Both the position numbers and the translations under genes were made by a program. Below the pieces are notes generated by a model, which did no database searches, was not told where the DNA came from, and worked only from the letters and a program-made list of their open reading frames with translations. Below, in pieces: positions 34,575 through 43,757 of a stretch of DNA of 64,000 bases. The stretch comes from Alkalinema sp. RU_4_3 (lineage in GTDB: Bacteria > Cyanobacteriota > Cyanobacteriia > Leptolyngbyales > Leptolyngbyaceae), in NCBI GenBank assembly GCA_012031975.1, contig JAAUSA010000002.1, positions 1 through 64,000 of the forward strand, given 5' to 3'. Every line of letters begins with the position of its first letter. The stretch's first letter is position 1.

Positions 34575-35507
34575 CTAGGAAACCACTTCAACGGCATCAT
34601 TCATAACAATATCTGCTGAAGAACTCGCCTCTGGTTCAACGCGCGGCAAAATCACACGGTGCACCACAGGGGTATAGCCTAACCATTGTTTCGCAATAGC
34701 CACGAAGGGATCCGGATCACCGCTCACACCAAAATAAGTGGCTAGGGCGGGCGAGCTATTGGCTAGGTTTAACAATTGCAGCTCCTGACCCGTGGCGATC
34801 GCCATCTGCACTGCTGGATCAATCAGCCGAACCCCCACTGGAACTAAGTCCTGAATCACCGGAGACAGATGGGGATAATGGGTGCAGCCATAGATCAGCG
34901 TGTCGATGTTCGCCTCCAGCAGGGGCGCCAAATAACCCTGGGCCACTTCCCTGGTTTTGGGATCCTGAATCCGACCCGACTCAATCAAGGGCACAAACTC
35001 AGGGCAGCCCACCTCCCACACCTGGGCCTCGGGGGAAATCTCCTGGATCGCCCGCTTATAGGCACCGCTCTTCGCCGTGGCCGGGGTGGCGATCACCCCA
35101 ATGCGCGATCCTTGGTTGACCGCCGCCTTCGCCCCCGGCAGTACGACCCCCAATACGGGGATATCAAACTCCGCCTTCACCTGCTCCAGGGCCAGGGCCG
35201 AACTGGTATTGCAGGCCATAATCACCATCTTGCAGCCCTGACGCTGCATCCAGACCAGGATTTCCCGGACAAACTGGAGGATTTCCTCGGCGCTGCGGTT
35301 GCCGTAGGGCACACGGGCCGTATCGCCAAAATAGACAATCGATTCATTGGGTAGATGGCGATAGAGCTCCCGCAGGACCGTCAAGCCACCCACACCGCTG
35401 TCAAACACGCCAATCGGACAGGTCGATCGCGCGACCTCAGGCCCCAAATTCACCGGGGTCCAACGGGCTGGCGCATTGCTGACAGATGGTTCGCTCACTA
35501 GATCCAA
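34575..35507 (-). CDS. murI: Glutamate racemase
   Basis: 310 residues. Converts L- to D-glutamate for peptidoglycan. Motifs: PIGVFDSGVGGLTVLRELYR, VYFGDTARVPYGNRS, the first catalytic Cys in MACNTSSALALE, and the second in YGCTHYPHLSPVI. Full-length with a 20-residue N-terminal extension. It lies 65 bases after the amidase gene, consistent with a cell-wall operon with amiC. Confidence 0.95.
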   Translation of the reverse strand: MDLVSEPSVSNAPARWTPVNLGPEVARSTCPIGVFDSGVGGLTVLRELYRHLPNESIVYFGDTARVPYGNRSAEEILQFVREILVWMQRQGCKMVIMACNTSSALALEQVKAEFDIPVLGVVLPGAKAAVNQGSRIGVIATPATAKSGAYKRAIQEISPEAQVWEVGCPEFVPLIESGRIQDPKTREVAQGYLAPLLEANIDTLIYGCTHYPHLSPVIQDLVPVGVRLIDPAVQMAIATGQELQLLNLANSSPALATYFGVSGDPDPFVAIAKQWLGYTPVVHRVILPRVEPEASSSADIVMNDAVEVVS

Positions 35508-35572
35508 TCCCCCACAAAGTTTTGACCTTTATAACATGCTCAGGTGCAGCATCTCTCCCCCAGGTGCCGCAC

Positions 35573-37414
35573 TTAGCCACCGCGCAGGTACTGGAGGACG
35601 CCCCTAGCAATGCCATCCGCCATTTGACGCCGGAAGGTGGGGCTATTGAAATTAGCGGCATCCTGAGCCCCGGTCACAAACCCCGTCTCCACCAAAATCG
35701 AAGGCATAGAGGTTTTGCGCAGGACGTAGAAGCGGGCTTGACGGACCCGGCGATCGGCCATCCCCGTAGACTGCAACACCGCACTATGCACAAATCGCGC
35801 TAGGTCCAGGCCGCTGTCGTAGTAGAAGGTTTCGAGGCCATTGACATCCGGGCGGCTCAGGCTGATCGAATTGGAATGGATGCTGACGAAGGCCGTGGCA
35901 TTGTATTGCTCGGCCATGGCCACACGCGGGGGCAAATCAAGGTCATAGTCTCCATCGCGGGTCAAAATCGCCTGGACGCCGTTTTGATTCAAGATCGCCG
36001 CCACCTGACGACCAATATCCAGCACGATCTCCTTTTCATAGATATTGCCAATGCCCACGGCCCCTGGATCCGGCCCGCCATGGCCCGGATCGATAATCAC
36101 CACGGCACGACCATCACGCGGCACCCTGGGTCTGGGCGCCGGGCCTGTGGTCGGCGGCACAGGAATGGGGGTGCCACTGGTCGGGAACAAGACGGGCGAT
36201 CGACCACTGCGCAGCAGGGGCAGGGCGATCGACTGGCGACTGGTCTGCAACACCGGACCGAACTGAATCCCCCCCGCTGGCGTGATCAAAATCGATACGG
36301 TTTGGGGGGTTTCCTGGCGCAGGCGGACCTGGAGCAAGGGACTGTTGGTGTTGAGCTGTGGCCCCCGGACGGTGCGGGCCAGTTGGGCATTGTTGACGGT
36401 AATGCGGTAGGCGCCTGTGCTGCGGTCCCAGCCCGTGGTGTAGTTGAGGGGTTGATCGCCCACGATTAGGAGCTGGCGATCGCCATTGTCCAGGTCCACA
36501 CTGTTGATCGTCGCCATGCGGCTGGGAACCGCGCCGGGCAAGGGAGGCGGTCCAGCATTGCCCTCACTGCTCGGAATCACCACAATGCCGCCCGCATCAC
36601 TTTGGGTCGCCTGCCAGTCGCCGCTGCTCGGATCGACATTCAGGGTCAGACGGGCGATCGGTGGGGTGGCCTGGGCCTGGGTCAGGAAGGCCCGCGAAAT
36701 ACCGCGCTGGCCCACCAGGAAGTCGCGGGGGCTGGCGCTCGGGGACAGGCTGGTGCCGGGGAAGTCGATGTCAATTTGGCGGCGATCGCGACTGCGCCGC
36801 ACCTGGGGCATGACCGGATCCCCACTGGTCCGCACAAACAGACCATCACCCGTCACTTGGACGCCTTGGATTTGGCTGCGGGCGGTGGCGGGCAGTTGGG
36901 AAATCGGCGGACGCTCGGAAGTGGGGGGCGTTTGGAACCCACCTACTATGGGTTTTGCCTCGGGGATCTGGACCGTCCACTGATTGGCCGAGAGGCCGCG
37001 AAACTTCACCAGGCTGGAGTCGATGATGTAGCCCGGTTCTAGCTCCAACACAATCCGAGTCGTGTTTTTATCAAACTGCCCCACGCGCAGGGACTTAATA
37101 AACTTGGCATTGATCGGCTGCACGGTCTGGGGGCGACCAAAGGTGGTGCCGGGCAGATCGACGATCAGCCGCGTTGGCCCGGTAATCAACTGGGCACTGG
37201 GCTGGACCGCATCATCGGTGGTGAATTCTAACTGGCCACGATTCGGGTCGAAGCGCCAGGTTCGGAGTTGGCCCGCCCAACCGGGCAGCGCCATCAGAAC
37301 AGAGGAGCCGACGGTCAGGGCGAAGGTCGTCAGACCCAGATTTTGGATCCGATTGAATAGCGGTGCAGCCTGGCTAGTTTGGATAGCCTTGCTGCGAAGA
37401 AAATTCCAACGCAT
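35573..37414 (-). CDS. amiC: N-acetylmuramoyl-L-alanine amidase with AMIN domain
   Basis: 613 residues from ATG 37414. A signal or anchor (LTTFALTVGSSVLMALPGWA) is followed by an AMIN domain (LRTWRFDPNRGQLEFTTDDA ... RLIVDLPG), a Pro-rich linker, and an amidase_3 domain. Zinc-binding and catalytic residues: His in IDPGHGGPDPGAVG, Glu in EKEIVLDIG, His in VSIHSNSISL, Glu in ILVETGFVTGAQD. It splits the stem peptide from glycan during cell separation; in filamentous cyanobacteria such enzymes also form septal nanopores. Periplasmic. Confidence 0.95.
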   Translation of the reverse strand: MRWNFLRSKAIQTSQAAPLFNRIQNLGLTTFALTVGSSVLMALPGWAGQLRTWRFDPNRGQLEFTTDDAVQPSAQLITGPTRLIVDLPGTTFGRPQTVQPINAKFIKSLRVGQFDKNTTRIVLELEPGYIIDSSLVKFRGLSANQWTVQIPEAKPIVGGFQTPPTSERPPISQLPATARSQIQGVQVTGDGLFVRTSGDPVMPQVRRSRDRRQIDIDFPGTSLSPSASPRDFLVGQRGISRAFLTQAQATPPIARLTLNVDPSSGDWQATQSDAGGIVVIPSSEGNAGPPPLPGAVPSRMATINSVDLDNGDRQLLIVGDQPLNYTTGWDRSTGAYRITVNNAQLARTVRGPQLNTNSPLLQVRLRQETPQTVSILITPAGGIQFGPVLQTSRQSIALPLLRSGRSPVLFPTSGTPIPVPPTTGPAPRPRVPRDGRAVVIIDPGHGGPDPGAVGIGNIYEKEIVLDIGRQVAAILNQNGVQAILTRDGDYDLDLPPRVAMAEQYNATAFVSIHSNSISLSRPDVNGLETFYYDSGLDLARFVHSAVLQSTGMADRRVRQARFYVLRKTSMPSILVETGFVTGAQDAANFNSPTFRRQMADGIARGVLQYLRGG

Positions 37415-37759
37415 GTTTCTAGAAGCGCGTCCAGGGGACACGGGTATGGGAGGACTCGGTTGGTGAATGGGAGTCGGTCAACTCAAGATCGGGGTCCTTA
37501 AAAACAGTGGTTTACGTTACCACATTTTCTTTACGGGCGCACAAAAACGGGAGGGCTGGGATACAACCCACCACAGACCGTTGATTGAAGCTGTTAGGCC
37601 TAAACCTGTACAGACATTCTTCACCCCAAGGGACCTATTTCTGGACAGTTTAGACATTCGGTCCCAGGTAAAAGCAGACAAAATAATTGACGGCTTCTCC
37701 GTGGAGTTTCGTTCCCATTTGTATTAAATGCATCCTCCCCCCGTTTGAGCATCACGGCG
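37415..37759. other. Intergenic region upstream of amiC
   Basis: 345 bases with no gene. It holds the amiC promoter (minus strand). At 37525-37550, ATTTTCTTTACGGGCGCACA resembles the core of the 50-bp repeats at 24001 and 26049 (TTTCTTTACGATCGCA), so a shared regulatory element is possible. The rest is unremarkable. Confidence 0.4.
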
Positions 37760-38572
37760 CTATACAAACACGCGATGCTTCAGGGATGGCATTTGGCGAC
37801 GCACCTGCTCTAGACGGGCGGGGCTTAATTTCGGCGATCGCACCCCCACATCTTCTCCGGCATCGGCCAGCACCGTACCCCAGGGATCGATCACCATGGC
37901 ATGGCCGTGGGACTGGCGCAGAGCATTGTGGCGTCCGGTTTGGGCCGGGGCGAGGACGTAGCAGGTGTTCTCGATCGCCCGCGCCTGCAATAGCACCCGC
38001 CAATGGTCCTTCCCGGTATAGGCCGTAAAGGCCGCTGGCACGAACAGCAGGTCCGCCCCATGCTGGGACAGATGGCGGAACAGCTCCGGGAACCGCACAT
38101 CGTAGCAAACCGACAGACCCAATCCCCCCAGATCCCCGGAATTGTAGACCATGGGCATCTTCACCCCCGCCAACACGGTGGCCGACTCCTGGTAGGTGAC
38201 GCCATCGGGAATGCTGACATCGAACAGGTGGGCCTTCTCATAGCGGGCCAGTTCTTGACCACTCGGACCCATCAGGAGGGCCGTATTGTAGACCTTGCCA
38301 TTCCCGGCGGGCACCGGATAGCCGCCCCCCAAAATTGTCACCTGGAAGCGTTGGGCCATGGTTTTGAGAAACTTTTCGCTCTCTTCGGCAATCTGGGCCG
38401 CCTGGGTCATCTTGGCCTCTTCGTCCCCCAAGAACGAGAAGTTTTCCGGCAACCCCACCAATTCTGCGCCGCGACGCACCGCTAGGTCGATTAACTCCTC
38501 CGCCTGGGCAAGGTTTTTGGCCAGGTCGGGGACACTGTTCATCTGGACCGCTGCTGCAAGATAAGACTTCAT
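37760..38572 (-). CDS. Carbon-nitrogen hydrolase (nitrilase/Nit family)
   Basis: 270 residues from ATG 38572. Catalytic triad: Glu in LVGLPENFSFLGDEE, Lys in ARYEKAHLFDVSIP, Cys in LGLSVCYDVRFPELFRHL. The pattern fits Nit1/Nit2-like omega-amidase or deaminated-glutathione amidase, which repair metabolites. Single domain, cytoplasmic. An isolated gene with a 120-base gap to the divergent neighbour. Confidence 0.92.
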   Translation of the reverse strand: MKSYLAAAVQMNSVPDLAKNLAQAEELIDLAVRRGAELVGLPENFSFLGDEEAKMTQAAQIAEESEKFLKTMAQRFQVTILGGGYPVPAGNGKVYNTALLMGPSGQELARYEKAHLFDVSIPDGVTYQESATVLAGVKMPMVYNSGDLGGLGLSVCYDVRFPELFRHLSQHGADLLFVPAAFTAYTGKDHWRVLLQARAIENTCYVLAPAQTGRHNALRQSHGHAMVIDPWGTVLADAGEDVGVRSPKLSPARLEQVRRQMPSLKHRVFV

Positions 38573-38704
38573 GGGCGCTGTTAGAATTTCAACCAATGCA
38601 AAAAGATTCGCTTTCTAGTATCCCCTGAAGGGTGTTCTCCCCACCAGAAAGACCTGACGGAACGCTATGATTAGGTCGGTTCTTTTAATGGAAGGGAGCG
38701 AAGC

Positions 38705-39181
38705 ATGGCATCAGATTGGGAACGCCAGATCGCACAGATGATGGAGTCGGTCACCCAGCAAAGTCAAAAATTTGTCGTCGATCTCTCCAAGGACATCGAG
38801 GAGACCGTCGATGGATTTGTGACCCTGGCCGATGAAATTGCCGATACCTTCACCGAGCAAATCCAGGTGGTGCTGGACCAGGAGATCGATCCGGTTCTGG
38901 ACCAGTTGATTGCGCCCTTGGTTCAGTGGAGTTTGGACTTCGATCGCGAAGTCGATCGCCTGATCTTCCCCTTCCGCCAAACCTTCGAACCCACCCTTAA
39001 CCAGCACCCGGTTTGCGTCGGCTGTAAGCATTACCACGGCCAGGTCTACAACGGGCAAATGCTGGTCTGCGGCATGCATCCCTTTGGGGTGAATGAGGGA
39101 ATTGACAGCTGCCCCGATAAGGAAGCGATCGACTGGAGCACCACGAATTTCTTTAACCGGGACGATCAAGACGACTTTTAG
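38705..39181 (+). CDS. Conserved cyanobacterial protein with Cys-rich C-terminus
   Basis: 158 residues. The first 95 are acidic amphipathic helices (FVVDLSKDIEETVDGFVTLA). The last 55 carry four Cys in CVGCKHYHGQVYNGQMLVCG and GIDSCPDK, arranged as a possible metal or FeS site. AAGGGAGCG precedes ATG 38705. It overlaps the convergent neighbour by four bases. Function unknown; the paired helical plus CxxC layout recurs in cyanobacteria. Confidence 0.75.
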   Translation: MASDWERQIAQMMESVTQQSQKFVVDLSKDIEETVDGFVTLADEIADTFTEQIQVVLDQEIDPVLDQLIAPLVQWSLDFDREVDRLIFPFRQTFEPTLNQHPVCVGCKHYHGQVYNGQMLVCGMHPFGVNEGIDSCPDKEAIDWSTTNFFNRDDQDDF

Positions 39182-39627
39182 GGAGCGATCGGCGGCGCCT
39201 CCCGCGACAGCTTGCGCAGACGGATCGCCTCTAACTGACGTTTGATCAGCGCCACACTTTTACTGTCCCCCATGGCCCCATAGCCCTCCGCCGCCGCCAG
39301 CAGATTGACGGTGGCACTATCTTCCTGGCGCAGGTTAGCGTAGGCCAGTCCACGGTTGTGGCGTGCGGCCAGGCAGCTCGGATCGGCCTGCAAAGCCTTA
39401 GAGAAGGCACCGATCGCCGGACGATAGTTGCCCGCGATATAGGCACTGACGCCGGACTGGAAGGCCGATCGCGCCCCCTCAGACAGCCCCTCCGGCACAG
39501 GCATCACCTCCCGAAATAGCACCGCCACACTGCCCGAACCCTGGTAGGCCCACAGCATGGTACCGACGAAGGCCCCCGCCACCCCGCTCAAAACCACGAT
39601 CACCAGCCCTAAATTCAAAGTCTCCAT
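39178..39627 (-). CDS. Membrane-anchored TPR protein
   Basis: 149 residues. An N-terminal transmembrane helix (LGLVIVVLSGVAGAFVGTML) is followed by two or three TPR units (YIAGNYRPAIGAFSKALQAD, PSCLAARHNRGLAYANLRQE). Periplasmic or cytoplasmic orientation is not decided by sequence. Encoded 12 bases after the Uma2 gene on the same strand, so probably co-transcribed. Confidence 0.8.
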   Translation of the reverse strand: METLNLGLVIVVLSGVAGAFVGTMLWAYQGSGSVAVLFREVMPVPEGLSEGARSAFQSGVSAYIAGNYRPAIGAFSKALQADPSCLAARHNRGLAYANLRQEDSATVNLLAAAEGYGAMGDSKSVALIKRQLEAIRLRKLSREAPPIAP

Positions 39628-39639
39628 GAATCTCCGTTT

Positions 39640-40347
39640 CTAAACCTGTTCTGGGTCGATCCCCAAGCGCCGCATCTGCTCGATCATCTCAGCCATGCGG
39701 GCCTCCGCCGCTAGACGTAGGGCACGCTCTTCCTCGGCCTGGGCTTGGGCTGCCTCAGCTTCATTCAAAGCCTGCTCGGCCCGCCGATCGAGTTCCACCG
39801 AAGACAAAAACCGCCGTCCATCGGGCCGATAGATCTCCAGGTCCCCATTTTGACGGGTAAACCGGATGCCGAGCAAGGGACTGACCCAGCCTTCCATCGA
39901 AGCAATGGCGATGAGTTGGCCGCCCTGACGGGTGAATCCCGTTAAGCGTAGGCGATCGGGATCGTAGACATAGTATTCCTCGACACCATGGCGCTCGTAG
40001 AACGATCGCTTGGTGGCCATCTCTGGTCCGGTGTTGCTCGGCGACAGTATTTCAAAAGTAACCTGGGGTGCGATGTTTTGCTCTTTCCATTGCTGATAGG
40101 AACCCCGCTTGCCCTTGGGTCGTCCGAAGGCCACCATCACATCCGGGCCAATCCGAGTTTTGTTATCGCCCTCGATCGGATACCAGAGCAAATCCCCAGC
40201 CACGAAAACATCCAGGGTCGAGGCAAAGAGGATTTCTAGGTTCTCCTTGATCATCACGATCCAGCGAAATTGTTCTGTGTTGTCAGACATAGGCAGGCCG
40301 TCACTGTCGGGATAAACAACAGAGACTGCCGAAGAACTCAGGGTCAT
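39640..40347 (-). CDS. Uma2-family (DUF820) protein with coiled-coil tail
   Basis: 235 residues. The Uma2 core includes GDLLWYPIEGDNKTRIGPDV, FEILSPSNTGPEMATKR and GVEEYYVYDPDRLRLTGF, with the PD-(D/E)xK-like residues in GPDVMVAFG and VTFEILSPSN. The last 55 residues are a Glu/Ala-rich coiled coil, a common appendage in this family. ATG 40347 retained; an internal Met at 40290 is the alternative. Function unproven. Confidence 0.88.
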   Translation of the reverse strand: MTLSSSAVSVVYPDSDGLPMSDNTEQFRWIVMIKENLEILFASTLDVFVAGDLLWYPIEGDNKTRIGPDVMVAFGRPKGKRGSYQQWKEQNIAPQVTFEILSPSNTGPEMATKRSFYERHGVEEYYVYDPDRLRLTGFTRQGGQLIAIASMEGWVSPLLGIRFTRQNGDLEIYRPDGRRFLSSVELDRRAEQALNEAEAAQAQAEEERALRLAAEARMAEMIEQMRRLGIDPEQV

Positions 40348-40402
40348 AAGCCATCAACGCCGTTTGACGCTGCAACAGATCTCACTCATCTTAACGCGCA
40401 AC

Positions 40403-40433
40403 AAAAAGCCCGATCCGGAATTGGACCAGGCTT
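40403..40433 (-). terminator. Rho-independent terminator after the DUF1517 gene
   Basis: Read on the minus strand, AAGCCTGGTCC and GGATCGGGCTT form an 11-bp stem with two G-U pairs and a six-base loop, followed by TTTGT. It lies about 50 bases after the minus-strand stop at 40480. Confidence 0.7.
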
Positions 40434-40479
40434 ATTTGCGCAACTTTAATACAAACGCATCAGAGTTTATTCGTTCTAC

Positions 40480-41424
40480 TTAAACCATGTGAAGGCTAGG
40501 GTAGTCCGTAATCATGTCATCGCGGGTTAGCACATCGCCATTGGCCTGGGGCGTCCAGAGCACCTCAAGGGCAAGGAGGCGATCGCTCGACACCGCACCC
40601 AACTGGCTCAAGGCCCGGCGGACATCTTCGGCGCTCGTGATCTTGGGCAGGTCCAGTTTGCCCTGGCTACCGACGATGAGGGTAACGACGATGAACTCGT
40701 TCTGCTGGACATCCAGGTCACCGGGGGTGGAGACGGCGATCGCACTGCTCTCCTTCTGCTTGAGCTGACCACTGGTGTTGGAGAGGGTTTCGCCCGACAC
40801 CTTACTGCGCTCCGTCAGAGACAGGCGGTTGAACTCAATCTCGGCGGAATCCAGCTTGGCCAACTTCGACTGGGACCCGGCGTAGACCCAATATTCTGGG
40901 TGACGCAACAGGGACAGGGTGGTCTCCTGCAAGATTTGGGTCAGGCCCGCATTGGTGCTGGTGTTGGCCTTGAGGGCGATGCGATCGAGGTCCGCCTGCA
41001 ACCCACGGGCGTCAGCCAGCAACCCCACCTGGAGTTTGGTCACGGAGACCTGGGGGCTAGCCAGACTGATGTCTTCACCACCGGAGGCCTGCCGGAAGCT
41101 TTGGAACAGGAAGGTGGCAATAGAACCCAGGATCAACAGGGTGAACAGACCACCACCACCACCACCGAGCAGGAAGGGCAGGAGGAAGAAGCTGCCACCG
41201 CCGCCGCCGTAGTATCCGCCGCCATAGCCGTAGCCGCCGCCCGCTGGACGCGGTGCGCTGTAGCTTCGACTAGGGGCCGATCGGAAGGACCCACCCCCCA
41301 TCCGGCCACCGCCGCGCGTGGCGGCGAGCGCGTCACCGCCCTGGCTAAACACCAGCATGACAACGAGGGCAATGGCCAGCAAGGGCTTCAAAAGGGGTTG
41401 GATCAAGCGGGCAAAGTGGTTTTT
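40480..41424 (-). CDS. DUF1517 membrane protein
   Basis: 314 residues from ATG 41424, supported by GGGAGA upstream. A signal peptide (LLAIALVVMLVFSQGGDALA) is followed by a Gly/Ser/Tyr-rich segment (about 35-85), a hydrophobic helix (LLPFLLGGGGGGLFTLLILG), and a globular C-terminal DUF1517 domain (ISLASPQVSVTKLQVGLLAD, LDVQQNEFIVVTLIVG). Homologues occur in cyanobacteria and chloroplasts. Function unknown, likely a membrane-associated factor. Confidence 0.88.
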   Translation of the reverse strand, partial: KNHFARLIQPLLKPLLAIALVVMLVFSQGGDALAATRGGGRMGGGSFRSAPSRSYSAPRPAGGGYGYGGGYYGGGGGSFFLLPFLLGGGGGGLFTLLILGSIATFLFQSFRQASGGEDISLASPQVSVTKLQVGLLADARGLQADLDRIALKANTSTNAGLTQILQETTLSLLRHPEYWVYAGSQSKLAKLDSAEIEFNRLSLTERSKVSGETLSNTSGQLKQKESSAIAVSTPGDLDVQQNEFIVVTLIVGSQGKLDLPKITSAEDVRRALSQLGAVSSDRLLALEVLWTPQANGDVLTRDDMITDYPSLHMV

Positions 41425-41579
41425 CATAGGTATTGTTTCTCCCAAGTCTGCGATTTCGGGGAGCTGTTTGAAACTCATCACCTATCTAATGTATCCCCTA
41501 GACCCAAGGCCTGAATAGACCTAATCTCCCGGATAACCGAACTCGTTAACCGAACTTTATGATTGCTTAAGAATCCGAC

Positions 41580-42425
41580 CTAGGCAATCCCCCACTGCTT
41601 CAGGAACAGGTAGCTGGTCATGGCACAGGCGATGCCAACGACAAAGTTGCGAATGATTTTCTGGGGAATCTTCTGGGCCAAAATGGCGCTGCCGTAAGCT
41701 CCGAGGATCGCCGCCACGGCCATAAGTAGGGCTGGGAACCAGGCGATCTTGCCAGCGACGACAAAGGCGGCGATCGCCACCCCATTCATGCAGCTACCCA
41801 ACCAGCTCTTCAGCCCGTTCATCGCATGGATATTAGTCAAGCCCATGAAATTCATAATCGACAGCATCAAAATACTGACCCCGCCGCCAAAGTAGCCGCC
41901 ATAGATCGCCACGATAAATTGCAGGGCAAGGGCCGCGTAGAAGGGCAGACGGATCCCCTTCCCCTGGGATTTCAGCCACTTATTAATCGTCGGACTCAGG
42001 GCAAACAACGTCGTCGCCAGCACCATCAAATAGGGCACGATTTTGGTAAATACCGCATCGGTGGTGCCGAGCAAAATCACCGATCCCAAAACGCCGCCCA
42101 TGATGCTGATACAGCTCAGGGCATAGAAATAGGCGCGATCGGCGCTGGTGACCTCACTCGCCGCCGCTGCCAGTTTGGAGTTGGCTTCTTCACCTTCGGG
42201 TTTGGTCCCCAGCAGCACATGGCGGTAGGCATAGGTACTGGCAAAGGACCCAAACCACAGGGCCATGGTGCTCGTCGCATTGGCCTCAACGATCGGATAG
42301 CCTGCAAACACGAGTGCCGGAAACGACAGAAAACTTCCACCCCCCGCCACGCCATTAAACATCCCCGCTGCAAAGGCGGCGATGAATAGCAGTAGATTAT
42401 TGGGATTGAGAATTAAGTCCTGCAT
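41580..42425 (-). CDS. TauE/SafE-family membrane transporter
   Basis: 281 residues with about eight hydrophobic segments. It begins LLLFIAAFAAGMFNGVAGGG, the family's entry motif; IYGGYFGGGVSILMLSIMNF is the second repeat copy. The family exports sulfite, sulfoacetate or other organic anions across the plasma membrane. No sulfur-metabolism gene is next to it, so the substrate is open. Isolated minus-strand gene. Confidence 0.92.
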   Translation of the reverse strand: MQDLILNPNNLLLFIAAFAAGMFNGVAGGGSFLSFPALVFAGYPIVEANATSTMALWFGSFASTYAYRHVLLGTKPEGEEANSKLAAAASEVTSADRAYFYALSCISIMGGVLGSVILLGTTDAVFTKIVPYLMVLATTLFALSPTINKWLKSQGKGIRLPFYAALALQFIVAIYGGYFGGGVSILMLSIMNFMGLTNIHAMNGLKSWLGSCMNGVAIAAFVVAGKIAWFPALLMAVAAILGAYGSAILAQKIPQKIIRNFVVGIACAMTSYLFLKQWGIA

Positions 42426-42557
42426 GGGAGTTTAAAGACGAAGAGAGAAAATTGAAGAGAGAAGAAGATGAGCCTGGTTAAATTCGCGATCGCGCCCTAT
42501 AGAAATTAATCTAAGGGCGCTGATCGCTTGGTTTAACTGTAACGCAGCCTTGCTATC

Positions 42558-43471
42558 CTAGCGGGCGACGATCGCCTCTGGCATCGACGATTGTAGGATC
42601 TCGGCGAGAATCATTTCCGGGTCCACAAACGGCATGGGCGCTTGGGGCGGCAGGCTGTCACGGTTGGCCAGGCTCTGCTGCATGGTGGCCATACATTCGG
42701 GCACGCCAACGAGGTTCTTCTGAATCAGGCCGCCGTTGGATTGCAGGTTGGTCAGGGTGGCTTCGATCGCTTCCTGGGCCGCGAACAAACAAGGGGTGCT
42801 GTAGTTGACGATCGAGACGCCCAGTTCCTTGAGTTCCGCCAGGGTGCAGGTGGGCGATTTGCCGCCGGCGATCTGGTTGAAGGCCATGGGAAGATGGATC
42901 TCTTTCTTCAGTTCCTTGATCAAGCTGAAGTCCCGCAGCCCATCGACGAGGATGGCATCAGCCCCTGCGGCCTGGAAGGCAATGGTGCGACGGAAAATGT
43001 CGTCGATATCCGTGGCATCGGTGCGGGCCACAACGTAGAGATCGGTGCGGGTTTCGAGGACGCGGTTGAGTTTTTCCAGGTAGGATTCGAGATCCAGCAA
43101 CTGTTTTCCATCAACATGGCCGCAGCGCCGGGGACGCTTTTGGTCCTCTAGAATCACGGCATCAGCGCCCATTTTTTCCAGCAGGGAAGCCACATGGCAA
43201 GCCACTTCCACATCCACATAGCCGTCATCAATATCAACCAGCAAATAGTGGTGGGGCAAAATCGTGCGCACGCGCTGCACAAAAGCGACGAGATCAGACC
43301 AGGCGATAAACCCGATGTCGGCAACCCGTAATGGCTAGCGGCAAACCCAAACCCACTAATAAATAAGCTGTCACTGTAACGGCCTGCAATAGCAGCGGAG
43401 AAGGCGTCATGCACACCTACGAAAGGCATGATTTCACGTTCAGCGAGGGTCTGACGAAAATTTGGTTTCAT
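42558..43471 (-). pseudogene. Isocitrate lyase/PEP mutase-family enzyme, one-base frameshift
   Basis: The start MKPNFRQTLAEREIMPFVGV and FISGFGFAASHYGLP are in one frame. The remainder (VRTILPHHYLLVDIDDGYVD, AVILEDQKRPRRCGH, VVARTDATDIDD) is in another. A missing G at about 43319-43322 (CCGACATC where CCGGACATC is expected) would restore LPDIGFIAWSDLVAFVQ and give a 304-residue enzyme. Active-site features are present: the ED/KRCGH loop and metal-binding Asp residues. Possible reactions: methylisocitrate lyase or phosphonopyruvate-type chemistry; not resolvable here. A sequencing error is a serious possibility. Confidence 0.85.
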
Positions 43472-43757
43472 GGGTAAAAAATCTAGTCTTCAGAGAACAA
43501 TCAGTTAGAGCAATTGAGCCAAACCTGAGGGACCAGGCCCTAGGCAATATCACATTGAGATGCACAACACTGACGTATCTGAACCACAGTCCTAGACCGC
43601 TTCGGAGGATGGGCGCGATCGCTACTCCTATGGTGCTAGTCTGCCCGAAGCCCCGGCTTCAAAACCCCAGAGTTCCTACGGAAATCCGATCGCAATGCGT
43701 CATAATTTACCTGGTGGTTTTGCGCCCCACGATCTTTTGTCCTAAGTGCTTGTTTCC

